The position numbers and the translations under genes were made by a program. Shown piece by piece: positions 17,489 through 24,885 of a stretch of DNA of 64,000 nucleotides. The notes beneath the pieces are model-generated. The model was not told the origin of the DNA and did no database searches. It saw only the letters and a program-made list of their open reading frames with translations. The DNA is from Quadrisphaera sp. INWT6 (lineage in GTDB: Bacteria; Actinomycetota; Actinomycetes; Actinomycetales; Quadrisphaeraceae), in the NCBI RefSeq assembly GCF_015390235.1, contig NZ_VUOH01000005.1:434001-498000 (forward strand), written 5' to 3'. Positions within the stretch are counted from its first letter, which is position 1; each line of letters begins with the position of its first letter.

Positions 17489-17494
17489 TACCGT
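17489..17494 (+). promoter_or_regulatory. -10 element TACCGT for the aminotransferase gene
   Basis: TACCGT, seven bases, then ATG at 17502. It fixes the start of the aminotransferase as a leaderless ATG. Confidence 0.55.
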
Positions 17495-17501
17495 GGCGCG
17501 C

Positions 17502-18605
17502 ATGACCAGCCCGACCTCCCCGCGCGTGCGCGCCGCCGTCACCGCGCTGCCCGGCTACGTGCCCGGCAGGCCGGCCCCGGTGGGGCCCGGCGGCGCCTCG
17601 TTCAAGATCTCCTCCAACGAGAACCCCTACCCGCCCCTGCCGGCGGTGCTCGAGGTCGTCCAGCGCGCCGCCGCGCAGCTCAACCGCTACCCCGACATGA
17701 GCTCGGCCGACCTCGTCGGCGCGCTCGCGGAGCACCTCGACGTCCCCGCGGCGCGCGTCGTCCCCGGGACCGGCAGCGTCGGGGTGCTCGGCTCGCTGCT
17801 GCAGGCGGTGTGCGAGACCGGTGACGAGGTCGTCTTCGCGTGGCGCTCCTTCGAGGCCTACCCGATCGTCGTCGGCCTCTCCGGGGCGACGCCCGTGCCG
17901 GTGCCGCTCGACGGCGCCGGCCGCCACGACCTCGACGCCATGGCCGGTGCCATCACCGAGCGGACCCGCCTGGTCCTCGTGTGCACGCCGAACAACCCCA
18001 CCGGTCCGGTGGTGGGGGCCCAGGAGCTGGAGGCGTTCCTGGCGCGGGTGCCGCGCGACGTGCTCGTCGTCGTCGACGAGGCGTACCTGGAGTTCGTGCG
18101 CGACCCGCAGGCCGCCGACGGCCTGGCCGCGCACCGCGCGCACCCCAACGTCATGGTGCTGCGCACCTTCTCCAAGGCCTACGGGCTCGCGGGGCTGCGG
18201 GTCGGCTACGCCGTGGCGCACGAGCCGGTGGCCGAGGCGCTGCGCCGCACCGCGGTGCCCTTCGGCGTCTCGGGCATCGCCCAGCTGGCGGCGGTGGCCT
18301 CGCTGGAGCAGTCCGAGGCCCTGCTGGAGCGGGTCGACGCCATCGTCGACGAGCGCGAGCGGGTGGTCGCCGAGCTGACCCGCCAGGGCTGGCGGCTCCC
18401 GCGGTCGGAGGCGAACTTCGTCTTCCTCCCCGTCGGCAGCTCGACGGGGGCGCTGGTGGCCGCGTGCGCCGGGGCGGGCCTGTCGGTGCGCGGCTACGGC
18501 GACGACGGCGTGCGCGCCACCGTCGGCGACGTCGCCGCCGACGACGTGCTGCTCGAGGTGTGCGGGGCCTTCCTCCCCACCTGGAGCCCCGACCGCGTCG
18601 GCTGA
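17502..18605 (+). CDS. HisC-family aminotransferase (histidinol-phosphate or aromatic amino acid)
   Basis: 367 residues, PLP-dependent fold type I. Features: ISSNENPYPPLP near the N-terminus, VPGTGSVGVLGSLLQAV, CTPNNPTGPVV, VVVDEAYLEFV and the PLP-lysine motif TFSKAYGLAGLRVGYAV, all HisC-like. The close paralogue Pat/AroAT (aromatic amino acid aminotransferase) has the same motifs. No his genes are nearby, and the gene sits directly before a 2-oxoacid dehydrogenase operon, so transamination feeding that complex (aromatic or branched substrates) is an attractive but unproven alternative to histidine synthesis. Confidence 0.85.
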   Translation: MTSPTSPRVRAAVTALPGYVPGRPAPVGPGGASFKISSNENPYPPLPAVLEVVQRAAAQLNRYPDMSSADLVGALAEHLDVPAARVVPGTGSVGVLGSLLQAVCETGDEVVFAWRSFEAYPIVVGLSGATPVPVPLDGAGRHDLDAMAGAITERTRLVLVCTPNNPTGPVVGAQELEAFLARVPRDVLVVVDEAYLEFVRDPQAADGLAAHRAHPNVMVLRTFSKAYGLAGLRVGYAVAHEPVAEALRRTAVPFGVSGIAQLAAVASLEQSEALLERVDAIVDERERVVAELTRQGWRLPRSEANFVFLPVGSSTGALVAACAGAGLSVRGYGDDGVRATVGDVAADDVLLEVCGAFLPTWSPDRVG

Positions 18606-18670
18606 CCCGGCCCGCGGCCGGGTGCTGCGTGACGGCTGGGGGCGGTGGGGTGGCGCGGCTTCCCCTCGGA

Positions 18671-18701
18671 CCTACGGAACCGTAAGGTACGGACCCGTAG
18701 G
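18671..18701 (+). promoter_or_regulatory. Nested inverted repeat, putative operator of the 2-oxoacid dehydrogenase operon
   Basis: An outer CCTACGG/CCGTAGG pair encloses an inner CCGTA-AGG-TACGG palindrome, 22-52 bases before the E1-alpha GTG. The A/T content is higher than in the surroundings. Such a two-tier repeat is a likely regulator site. No regulator gene is next to it. Confidence 0.6.
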
Positions 18702-18722
18702 TAGTCCGTCCGAGGAGGTCGC

Positions 18723-19847
18723 GTGCCCGCTGCCACCGCAGAGCCCGTCCAGCTGCTGAGCCCCGACGGCGTCCGCCAGGACGCCTCCGGCGACCGCGCG
18801 CGCCACGCCGAGCTGGTCTCCGGCGTCGGCGCCGAGCAGCTGCGCGAGCGCTACCGCGACATGGCGATGGTCCGCCGCTTCGACGCGGAGGCCACGGCCC
18901 TGCAGCGCCAGGGCGAGCTGGCCCTGTGGGCGAGCGGCACCGGCCAGGAGGCCGCGCAGATCGGTGCCGCCCGGGCCCTGGCGGCCCAGGACCACGTCTT
19001 CCCGACGTACCGCGAGCACGGCATCGCCTGGGTGCGCGGCGTCGACCCGCTGCAGGTGCTCAGCCTCTACCGCGGCGCGAGCCACGGCGGCTGGGACCCG
19101 ACGGCCAGCGGCTTCCACCCCTACACGCTCGTCATCGGCGCCCAGCTGCCCCACGCCACGGGCTACGCCATGGGCGTCCAGCGCGACGGCGACGTCGGCA
19201 CCGGAGACCCGGCGCGCGACACGGCCGTCCTGGCCTGCTTCGGCGACGGCGCCAGCTCCCAGGGCGAGGTCAACGAGGCGCTCAACTGGGCGGCCGTCTT
19301 CCAGGCCCCCGTGGTCTTCTTCTGCCAGAACAACGGCTGGGCGATCTCCTCGCCGGCCTCCCGCCAGTTCGCCGCCCCCCTGGCCCGCCGCGCCGAGGGC
19401 TTCGGCGTCCCGGGCGTGCAGGTCGACGGCAACGACGTCCTCGCCGTCGAGGCCGTGGTCCGCGAGGCCGCCGACCGCGCCCGCAGCGGCGGCGGACCGA
19501 CCCTCGTCGAGGCGCTCACCTTCCGCGTCGCCGCCCACACCACCTCCGACGACTCCTCGCGCTACCGCCCCCGCGAGGAGGACGAGCTCTGGGCCACCCG
19601 CGACCCGCTGACCCGCGTGGAGGCGCACCTGCGGTCCACCGGCGGCGCCGACGACGCCTTCTTCGACGCCGTGCGCGCGGAGGGTGACGAGCTCGCCGCC
19701 CGCGTGCGCCGCGGCGTGCGGGAGATGTCCGACCCCGAGCCGCTGAGCATGTTCGACCACGCCTACGCCGGCGACCACCCGCTGGTCGCGCAGGAGCGCG
19801 CCTGGCTGGAGACCTGGATCGCCACCGAGCCGGAGGAGGCCCGATGA
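18723..19847 (+). CDS. 2-oxoacid dehydrogenase E1 component, alpha subunit
   Basis: 374 residues. The thiamine-diphosphate-dependent E1 subunit decarboxylates a 2-oxoacid (branched-chain or pyruvate). The TPP-binding motif GDGASSQGEVNEALNWAAVFQAPVVFFCQNN is complete (GDG to NN). FPTYREHGIAWVRGVDPLQVL and HTTSDDSSRYRPREE, the phosphorylation-loop region shared with BCKDH and PDH E1-alpha, are also present. A good ribosome site (GAGGAGG) precedes GTG 18723. ATGA overlap couples it to E1-beta. The YREHG and SDDSSRYR pattern fits branched-chain E1 slightly better, but PDH cannot be excluded. Confidence 0.9.
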   Translation: MPAATAEPVQLLSPDGVRQDASGDRARHAELVSGVGAEQLRERYRDMAMVRRFDAEATALQRQGELALWASGTGQEAAQIGAARALAAQDHVFPTYREHGIAWVRGVDPLQVLSLYRGASHGGWDPTASGFHPYTLVIGAQLPHATGYAMGVQRDGDVGTGDPARDTAVLACFGDGASSQGEVNEALNWAAVFQAPVVFFCQNNGWAISSPASRQFAAPLARRAEGFGVPGVQVDGNDVLAVEAVVREAADRARSGGGPTLVEALTFRVAAHTTSDDSSRYRPREEDELWATRDPLTRVEAHLRSTGGADDAFFDAVRAEGDELAARVRRGVREMSDPEPLSMFDHAYAGDHPLVAQERAWLETWIATEPEEAR

Positions 19848-20914
19848 CCACCACCGCCACCCGCCCCGCGCCGAGCCCGGCCGGAGGTGCCGACGAGAGC
19901 ACCCCCACGACGCTGACCCTCGCCAAGGCCATCACCGCCGCGCTGCACGACGCGATGGCCGCCGACGAGAAGGTCCTGCTGATGGGCGAGGACATCGGCC
20001 GCCTCGGCGGCGTCTTCCGCGTCACCGACGGGCTGCAGGCCGCCTTCGGCGAGGACCGCGTCGTCGACACCCCGCTCGCCGAGGCCAGCATCCTCGGCAC
20101 CGCCGTCGGGCTGGCGCTGCGCGGCTACCGGCCCGTCTGCGAGATCCAGTTCGACGGGTTCGTCTACCCCGCCTTCAGCCAGATCGTCAGCCAGCTGGCC
20201 AAGATGCCCGCACGCCTGGCGGGCGCCGGGACGGTGCCCGTCGTCGTGCGCATCCCCTACGGCGGCGGCATCGGCGCGGTGGAGCACCACAGCGAGTCGC
20301 CCGAGGCGTACTTCGCGCACACCGCCGGGCTGCGCGTCATCGCCCCGGCCACCCCGCAGGACGCCTACTGGATGCTCCGGCAGGCGCTCACCCAGCCCGA
20401 CCCGGTGGTCGTCATGGAGCCCAAGCGCCGCTACTGGGACAAGGGCGACGTCACCGCCGGGGCCGCGTCCCTGGCCGAGGCCCCGTCCCTGCACTCCGCG
20501 CGGGTCGCCCGCCCCGTCACCGCCGAGCGCGCCGCTGCTGGTGGCGCCGCCACCGTCGTCGCCTACGGGCCCACCGTGCGCGTCGCCCTCGACGCCGCCC
20601 AGGCCGCCGCGGAGGAGGGCGTGGAGCTCGAGGTCGTCGACCTGCGCAGCCTCTCGCCGCTCGACACCGACACCGTCGTCGCCAGCGCGAGGCGCACCGG
20701 GCGGGTCGTGGTCGTCCACGAGGCGCCCGTCTTCCTCGGCCTGGGCGCGGAGGTCGCCGCACGCGTCACCGAGGCCGCCTTCCACTCCCTCGAGGCGCCG
20801 GTGCTGCGCGTCGGCGGGTTCGCCGTGCCCTACCCGGCGGCCCGCATCGAGGAGCACTACCTCCCCGACGCCGAGCGGCTGCTCGACGCCGTCGACCGCG
20901 TGCTCGCGCGCTGA
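19844..20914 (+). CDS. 2-oxoacid dehydrogenase E1 component, beta subunit
   Basis: 356 residues. Typical transketolase pyrimidine-binding and C-terminal domains: LTLAKAITAALHDAMAADEKVLLMGEDIGRLGGVFRVTDGL, VVDTPLAEASILGTAVGLALRG, EIQFDGFVYPAFSQIVSQLAKM, VRIPYGGGIGAVEHHSESPEAYFAH, and the C-terminal VVDLRSLSPLDTDTVVASARRTGRVVVVHEA. It pairs with the alpha subunit as an alpha2beta2 heterotetramer. The ATG overlaps the alpha stop by 4 bases. A non-conserved N-terminal 25 residues (Pro/Thr-rich) precedes the domain. Confidence 0.93.
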   Translation: MTTTATRPAPSPAGGADESTPTTLTLAKAITAALHDAMAADEKVLLMGEDIGRLGGVFRVTDGLQAAFGEDRVVDTPLAEASILGTAVGLALRGYRPVCEIQFDGFVYPAFSQIVSQLAKMPARLAGAGTVPVVVRIPYGGGIGAVEHHSESPEAYFAHTAGLRVIAPATPQDAYWMLRQALTQPDPVVVMEPKRRYWDKGDVTAGAASLAEAPSLHSARVARPVTAERAAAGGAATVVAYGPTVRVALDAAQAAAEEGVELEVVDLRSLSPLDTDTVVASARRTGRVVVVHEAPVFLGLGAEVAARVTEAAFHSLEAPVLRVGGFAVPYPAARIEEHYLPDAERLLDAVDRVLAR

Positions 20915-20952
20915 CCGCCCCCGCTGCCGAGACCGAGAACCAGGAGGAGACC

Positions 20953-22419
20953 GTGAGCACCCAGCAGTTCCTGCTCCCCGACGTCGGCGAGGGCCTCACC
21001 GAGGCCGAGGTCGTCACCTGGCGCGTCGCCGTGGGCGACGTCGTCACCGACGGCGATCCCGTCGTCGAGGTCGAGACCGCCAAGTCGGTGGTCGAGCTGC
21101 CCACGCCGTTCTCCGGCACCGTCGTGTCGCTCCTGGTGCCGGAGGGCACCACCGTCGACGTCGGCACCCCGCTCATCGCGGTGCAGACCACCGCCCCCTC
21201 CGTCGAGGCCGACCACCCGCACCGCCCGGCGCCCGTCGCCCCCACCGGCCAGGGCGGCTCCGGCCGCGAGGGCGGCGCCGTCTCCGCCGTCGAGCACGAG
21301 CAGGAGGCCGAGCGCGAGGCCGTCCTGGTCGGGTACGGCGTGCGGCCCGCGACCGCCGGGCACCCCGCCCGCCGCCGCCGCACCGTCGCGGCGTCCGCCC
21401 GGAACGGCGCCCCCGCGGCTGCTGCCCCCGCCGCGCCCTCGCGGGTCCCCTCCCAGGAGACGGGCCGCCCCCTGGCCAGCCCCCCGGTGCGGGCCCTCGC
21501 CCGCGACCTGGGCGTCGACCTCACCCGCGTGCCCGCCTCCGGCGACGGCGGCGTGGTCACCCGCGACGACGTCCGCGCCTTCGTCGACGCCCGCGTCGAC
21601 CTCAGCTCACCGCCCCCGCCGCGCCACGGCGCCGGCCCGGGCGCGGGCGCCTCGGTCACCGAGCCCCCGGCCGGTGACGACGTGCTGGTCGGCGGGGTGC
21701 CGATGGTCCCCGCCCAGCCCCGCGAGACCCGGATCCCCGTGCGCGGGGTGCGCCGCGCCACCGCCCGCCAGATGGTGGCCAGCGCGTTCACGGCCCCGCA
21801 CGCCACGGCCTTCGTGACCGTCGACGTGACGCGGTCGATGAAGATGCTCGAGCGCATCCGCGGCGAGCGGGAGTTCCGCGACGTCCACGTCTCCCCGCTG
21901 CTGCTCGTGGCGCGCGCGGTCTGCCTGGCCGCCGCCCGCCACCCCGGCATCAACGCCAGCTGGGACGAGCTCGCCCAGGAGATCGTGGTCAAGCACTACG
22001 TGAACCTGGGGATCGCCGTCGCCGCGCCGCGCGGGCTCATCGTCCCGAGCATCAAGGACGCGCACACGATGTCCCTCAAGGACCTCGCGCACGCCCTCGG
22101 CGACCTCGTGCAGACGGCGCGGTCGGGCAGGTCGTCGCCGGCGGACCTGTCGGGCAGCTCGATCTCGATCACCAACATCGGCGTGTTCGGCGTCGACTCC
22201 GGCACGCCGATCCTCAACCCGGGCGAGGCCGCGATCCTCTGCGTGGGCCAGGTCAAGAAGAAGCCCTGGGTGCACAAGGGGAAGGTCCGCCCGCGCGACG
22301 TCGTCGACCTGTCGGTGTCCTTCGACCACCGCCTCGTCGACGGCGACCTCGGCTCGAAGTTCCTCGCCGACGTCGCCCGGGTCCTGGAGCGCCCCGACAC
22401 CGCCCTGCGCTGGGCCTGA
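20953..22419 (+). CDS. 2-oxoacid dehydrogenase E2 component (dihydrolipoyl acyltransferase)
   Basis: 488 residues. One N-terminal lipoyl domain (residues 1-80) has the lipoylated Lys in VEVETAKSVVELPTPFSG. A long charged, Ala/Pro linker follows, then a peripheral-subunit-binding domain (ASPPVRALARDLGVDLTRVPASGDGGVVTRDDVRAF, about 175-210). The C-terminal acyltransferase domain (about 260-488) ends with the active-site motif FDHRLVDGDLGSKFLADV. The spacer after E1-beta is 38 bases with a strong AGGAGG. No E3 gene follows, so a shared lipoamide dehydrogenase elsewhere is likely. The 3' end runs into a palindromic tandem array. Confidence 0.93.
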   Translation: MSTQQFLLPDVGEGLTEAEVVTWRVAVGDVVTDGDPVVEVETAKSVVELPTPFSGTVVSLLVPEGTTVDVGTPLIAVQTTAPSVEADHPHRPAPVAPTGQGGSGREGGAVSAVEHEQEAEREAVLVGYGVRPATAGHPARRRRTVAASARNGAPAAAAPAAPSRVPSQETGRPLASPPVRALARDLGVDLTRVPASGDGGVVTRDDVRAFVDARVDLSSPPPPRHGAGPGAGASVTEPPAGDDVLVGGVPMVPAQPRETRIPVRGVRRATARQMVASAFTAPHATAFVTVDVTRSMKMLERIRGEREFRDVHVSPLLLVARAVCLAAARHPGINASWDELAQEIVVKHYVNLGIAVAAPRGLIVPSIKDAHTMSLKDLAHALGDLVQTARSGRSSPADLSGSSISITNIGVFGVDSGTPILNPGEAAILCVGQVKKKPWVHKGKVRPRDVVDLSVSFDHRLVDGDLGSKFLADVARVLERPDTALRWA

Positions 22420-22430
22420 CCCCTCCCCGG

Positions 22431-22581
22431 ACCGCAGCCAGGCGCCTGGCTGCGGTCCCGAGAGGGTCGGGAACCGCAGTGAGGCGCCCGGCTGCGGTTC
22501 CGGAGGGGCCGGGAACCGCAGTGAGGCGCCTGGCTGCGGTTCCGAGAGGGTCGGGAACCGCAGTGAGGCGCCCGGCTGCGG
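22431..22581. repeat. Tandem array of four 42-bp palindromic units
   Basis: The heptamer ACCGCAG recurs at 22431, 22473, 22515 and 22557, an exact 42-bp period. Each unit is an inverted repeat: ACCGCAG, a core such as CCAGGCGCCTGG or TGAGGCGCCCGG, then CTGCGGT; the last copy is truncated after CTGCGG. The first unit is a perfect 26-bp palindrome (22431-22456). The spacers read GAGAGGGTCGGGA or close variants. The array lies between the convergent E2 and aroQ genes, so it probably acts as a multiple bidirectional terminator. Confidence 0.85.
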
Positions 22582-22592
22582 AGGAGGGGGCG

Positions 22593-23036
22593 TCAGCTCG
22601 TGGTGAGGCGCCCGGCGAGGTAGCGCAGCGCGGCCAGGTAGCCCTCGGGACCCATCCCGGCGACGACGGCTGCCGCCACCGGTGAGATGTAGGAGTGCGC
22701 CCGGAACGGCTCTCGGGCGTGCACGTTGCTCAGGTGCACCTCCACCAGCGGCGCGGTGAGCTGCGCGCACGCGTCGCGCAGGGCCACCGACGTGTGGGTC
22801 CACCCGGCCGGGTTGAGCACCACGCCGGCGCCGAGGTCGGCGGCCTCGTGGACCCAGCCGATCATCTCGCCCTCGTGGTCGGTCTGGCGGCACGCGAGGT
22901 CGAGCCCCAGCTCACCGGCGAGCGCCGTGCAGGCGGTCTCGATCTCGGCCAGCGTGGTCGAGCCGTAGACGTCGGGCTCCCGCAGCCCGAGGCGCCCGAG
23001 GTTGGGGCCGTTGAGGAGGAGGACGGGTGCGCTCAC
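22593..23036 (-). CDS. aroQ: 3-dehydroquinate dehydratase, type II
   Basis: 147 residues, the usual size of this dodecameric shikimate-pathway enzyme. Signature N-terminus [20 protein letters not shown] with the catalytic Tyr in [61 protein letters not shown] (active-site His and Arg) and the C-terminal [12 protein letters not shown] are all present. The GTG start at 23036 lies only 19 bases from the divergent nitrilase-family start; CACCCT sits 7 bases upstream on its strand. Its last codons contain a 14-base match to the adjacent tandem array. Confidence 0.95.
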   Translation of the reverse strand: MSAPVLLLNGPNLGRLGLREPDVYGSTTLAEIETACTALAGELGLDLACRQTDHEGEMIGWVHEAADLGAGVVLNPAGWTHTSVALRDACAQLTAPLVEVHLSNVHAREPFRAHSYISPVAAAVVAGMGPEGYLAALRYLAGRLTTS

Positions 23037-23042
23037 GGCGCC

Positions 23043-23049
23043 TAGGGTG
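23043..23049. promoter_or_regulatory. Shared divergent -10 element between aroQ and the nitrilase gene
   Basis: TAGGGT (23043-23048, plus strand) lies 7 bases before GTG 23056; CACCCT (complement of 23044-23049) lies 7 bases before aroQ GTG 23036. The two hexamers occupy the same seven base pairs, so both leaderless promoters cannot be open at once. Confidence 0.55.
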
Positions 23050-23055
23050 CCAGCC

Positions 23056-23877
23056 GTGTCCAGGTCGGTGAACGTGCGCGTGCTCCAGGTCGGCTACGGC
23101 GACGACGAGCCGGTGGCCGCCCGCGTCGAGCGCGTCGCGGCGCTCGTGGCGGAGCAGCGCGGGGCCGACCTCGTCGTCCTGCCCGAGCTGTGGGCCCCGG
23201 GCGGCTTCAGCTACCGGGAGTGGGAGCAGCGCGCCGAGCCCCTGGACGACAGCCCGGTGCTGCGAGCCCTAGCCGACGCCGCGCGCGCCGCCGGCGCCGT
23301 GGTGCACGCCGGGTCGCTGGTCGAGCGGACGGCCGAGCCCGGTCCGCAGGGCCGCCACCTCTGGAACACGTCGGTGGTGCTCGGGCGCGACGGCGCGGTG
23401 GCCGCCGCCTACCGCAAGGTGCACCGCTTCGGCTTCGGCGTCGGGGAGCCCCAGCTCATGGAGGCCGGCGAGGACGTCGTCGTCGTCGACCTGCCGCTCG
23501 ACGCAGCGGGTGGGACCACCAGGACCGGGCTCGCCACCTGCTACGACGTGCGCTTCCCCGAGCTGTTCCGCCGCCAGGTCGACCTCGGCGCCGAGCTGGT
23601 GCTGCTGCCCGCGGCCTGGCCGGCGGCGCGCCTCGCGCACTGGCGGCTGCTGACCCGCGCCCGGGCCGTGGAGGACCAGGTGGTCCTCGTGGCCGTCGGC
23701 ACCGCAGGCACGCACGCCGGCACGGAGATGGCCGGGCACAGCGCCGTCGTCTCCCCGTGGGGCGAGGACCTCGCCGAGGCCGGTGCCGGCGAGGAGGTCC
23801 TGTCGGTCGACGTCGACCTCGACGAGGTGGCCTCCTGCCGCGAGCGGTTCCCCGTGCTGGCCGACCGCCGCCTCTGA
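23056..23877 (+). CDS. Carbon-nitrogen hydrolase (nitrilase superfamily, omega-amidase/Nit-like)
   Basis: 273 residues. The Glu-Lys-Cys triad is visible: [19 protein letters not shown] (Glu, about residue 44), [13 protein letters not shown] (Lys, about 121) and [32 protein letters not shown] (Cys, about 160). The second conserved Glu region is [15 protein letters not shown]. These fit Nit1/Nit2 or YafV-like amidases that hydrolyse omega-amides such as deaminated glutathione or 2-oxoglutaramate. The start is set by TAGGGT 7 bases upstream. The 3' end is followed by a 16-bp hairpin. Confidence 0.88.
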   Translation: MSRSVNVRVLQVGYGDDEPVAARVERVAALVAEQRGADLVVLPELWAPGGFSYREWEQRAEPLDDSPVLRALADAARAAGAVVHAGSLVERTAEPGPQGRHLWNTSVVLGRDGAVAAAYRKVHRFGFGVGEPQLMEAGEDVVVVDLPLDAAGGTTRTGLATCYDVRFPELFRRQVDLGAELVLLPAAWPAARLAHWRLLTRARAVEDQVVLVAVGTAGTHAGTEMAGHSAVVSPWGEDLAEAGAGEEVLSVDVDLDEVASCRERFPVLADRRL

Positions 23878-23914
23878 GGCCCCGGTCCGCGTCGCCAGGT
23901 GGCGCGGACCTGCA

Positions 23915-23954
23915 TGATCGTCGCCGGGGTGGGGTCGAACCCCGGCGACGATCA
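23915..23954. terminator. 16-bp perfect hairpin, bidirectional terminator
   Basis: Left arm 23915-23930 (TGATCGTCGCCGGGGT) and right arm 23939-23954 are perfectly complementary with an 8-base loop (GGGGTCGA). It lies between the convergent nitrilase and DUF2470 genes. The stem is long and free of mismatches. Confidence 0.8.
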
Positions 23955-23980
23955 AGCGACGGAGCGCCACGTCCGGTCGG

Positions 23981-24784
23981 TCAGGCGGCTGCGGCGACCG
24001 CCTCGTGCAGGGCCGTCGCCGTGAGGTCGAGCACGTCCTCGACGTCGGCAGGGACGGCGCCGAACGGCAGCCGCAGGTGGAGCCGGTCGCCGTCGGACAG
24101 GACGCCGAGCACCGTGATGCCGCGCTCGTCGACGGCGATGGGCAGCGCGTCGGCGAGGTCGCCGGTGCCGCGCCACGCCGGGCCGTCCAGCACCAGCGCC
24201 GAGCGCCCCGAGGAGCCGCAGCGGCGCAGCCCGGACAGCAGCTCCTCGCGGAGCTCGAGCCGGACGCGCTCGAGGGCGTCCGCCTCCCAGGGGGCCACGG
24301 CGTCGGGTCGCGCGGCGGTGAAGTCGGCGCCGTCGACCTCCTCGCACCGCGGGGCGCGGTGGCAGTGGGCGTGCAGCACGGTGCCGCGCAGCAGCCGCCG
24401 ACCGCGCCAGCTGCGCAGCGCCCCGGCCAGGCTGTGGCAGGAGGCCAGCAGCTCGAGGGCGTCGGCGCGCTCGCTCGGCGGCACCTCCTCCAGCTCCACC
24501 CAGGCCTGGATGCTGGTCAGGGGCACGGTCGCGTCGGGCAGGGCGGCGCTCCGCTCGACCTCCAGCACGGTCGTGCCCGCGGGCGGGCCGGTCGGCGGCA
24601 GGTCGGGCAGCACCGCGTCGGGCGGGAGCAGCAGCACCAGGCGACCCAGGTCGTCGCAGCCGTGCAGCACCCCGGTGCTGCGCCAGCCCGCGACCGCGAG
24701 GGTGGCGACGCCGCTGCCCGCCGCGATGGTCCGGGCGCTGACGGCCGCGGGGAGCAGGGCCGGGGAGGTGGGGGAGGCGGTCAT
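23981..24784 (-). CDS. DUF2470/pyridoxamine-oxidase-like protein, predicted iron-regulated
   Basis: 267 residues. The N-terminal half (VATLAVAGWRSTGVLHGCDDLGRLVLLLPPDAVL) resembles the split-barrel start of PPOX/HugZ-like proteins. The C-terminal 90 residues (DGADFTAARPDAVAPWEADALERVR to ITVLGVLSDGDRLHLRLPFGAVPADVEDV) match the DUF2470 type often linked to haem or iron use. A 19-base DtxR/IdeR-like box lies 30-48 bases before the ATG. CACACT, 7 bases upstream, may be the -10. A role in haem or siderophore-iron handling is inferred from domain and box. An alternative GTG at 24793 or upstream is possible. Confidence 0.65.
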   Translation of the reverse strand: MTASPTSPALLPAAVSARTIAAGSGVATLAVAGWRSTGVLHGCDDLGRLVLLLPPDAVLPDLPPTGPPAGTTVLEVERSAALPDATVPLTSIQAWVELEEVPPSERADALELLASCHSLAGALRSWRGRRLLRGTVLHAHCHRAPRCEEVDGADFTAARPDAVAPWEADALERVRLELREELLSGLRRCGSSGRSALVLDGPAWRGTGDLADALPIAVDERGITVLGVLSDGDRLHLRLPFGAVPADVEDVLDLTATALHEAVAAAA

Positions 24785-24813
24785 GGGCGCCAGTGTGGGG
24801 CCGTGGCGCTAGA

Positions 24814-24832
24814 TCAGGCAAGGCTTGCCTTA
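24814..24832. promoter_or_regulatory. IdeR/DmdR-type iron box
   Basis: TCAGGCAAGGCTTGCCTTA is a near-palindrome agreeing at 13 of 19 positions with the DtxR-family consensus TTAGGTTAGGCTAACCTAA. It sits at about -35 of the DUF2470 gene and 53 bases before the CopD-CtaG start. Confidence 0.7.
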
Positions 24833-24873
24833 CTCCGGTTCTCGGAACGGGTGGGGCTGCCGTCGGCGAGACC

Positions 24874-24879
24874 TACCCT
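24874..24879 (+). promoter_or_regulatory. -10 element TACCCT for the CopD-CtaG gene
   Basis: TACCCT, six bases, then GTG at 24886. It supports a leaderless start at the first of three consecutive GTG codons. Confidence 0.5.
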
Positions 24880-24885
24880 TCTCGG

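Noticed and set aside
22431-22581. CRISPR array
   Set aside because: The period is regular, but units are palindromic, the spacers are near-identical, there are only four copies and no cas genes.
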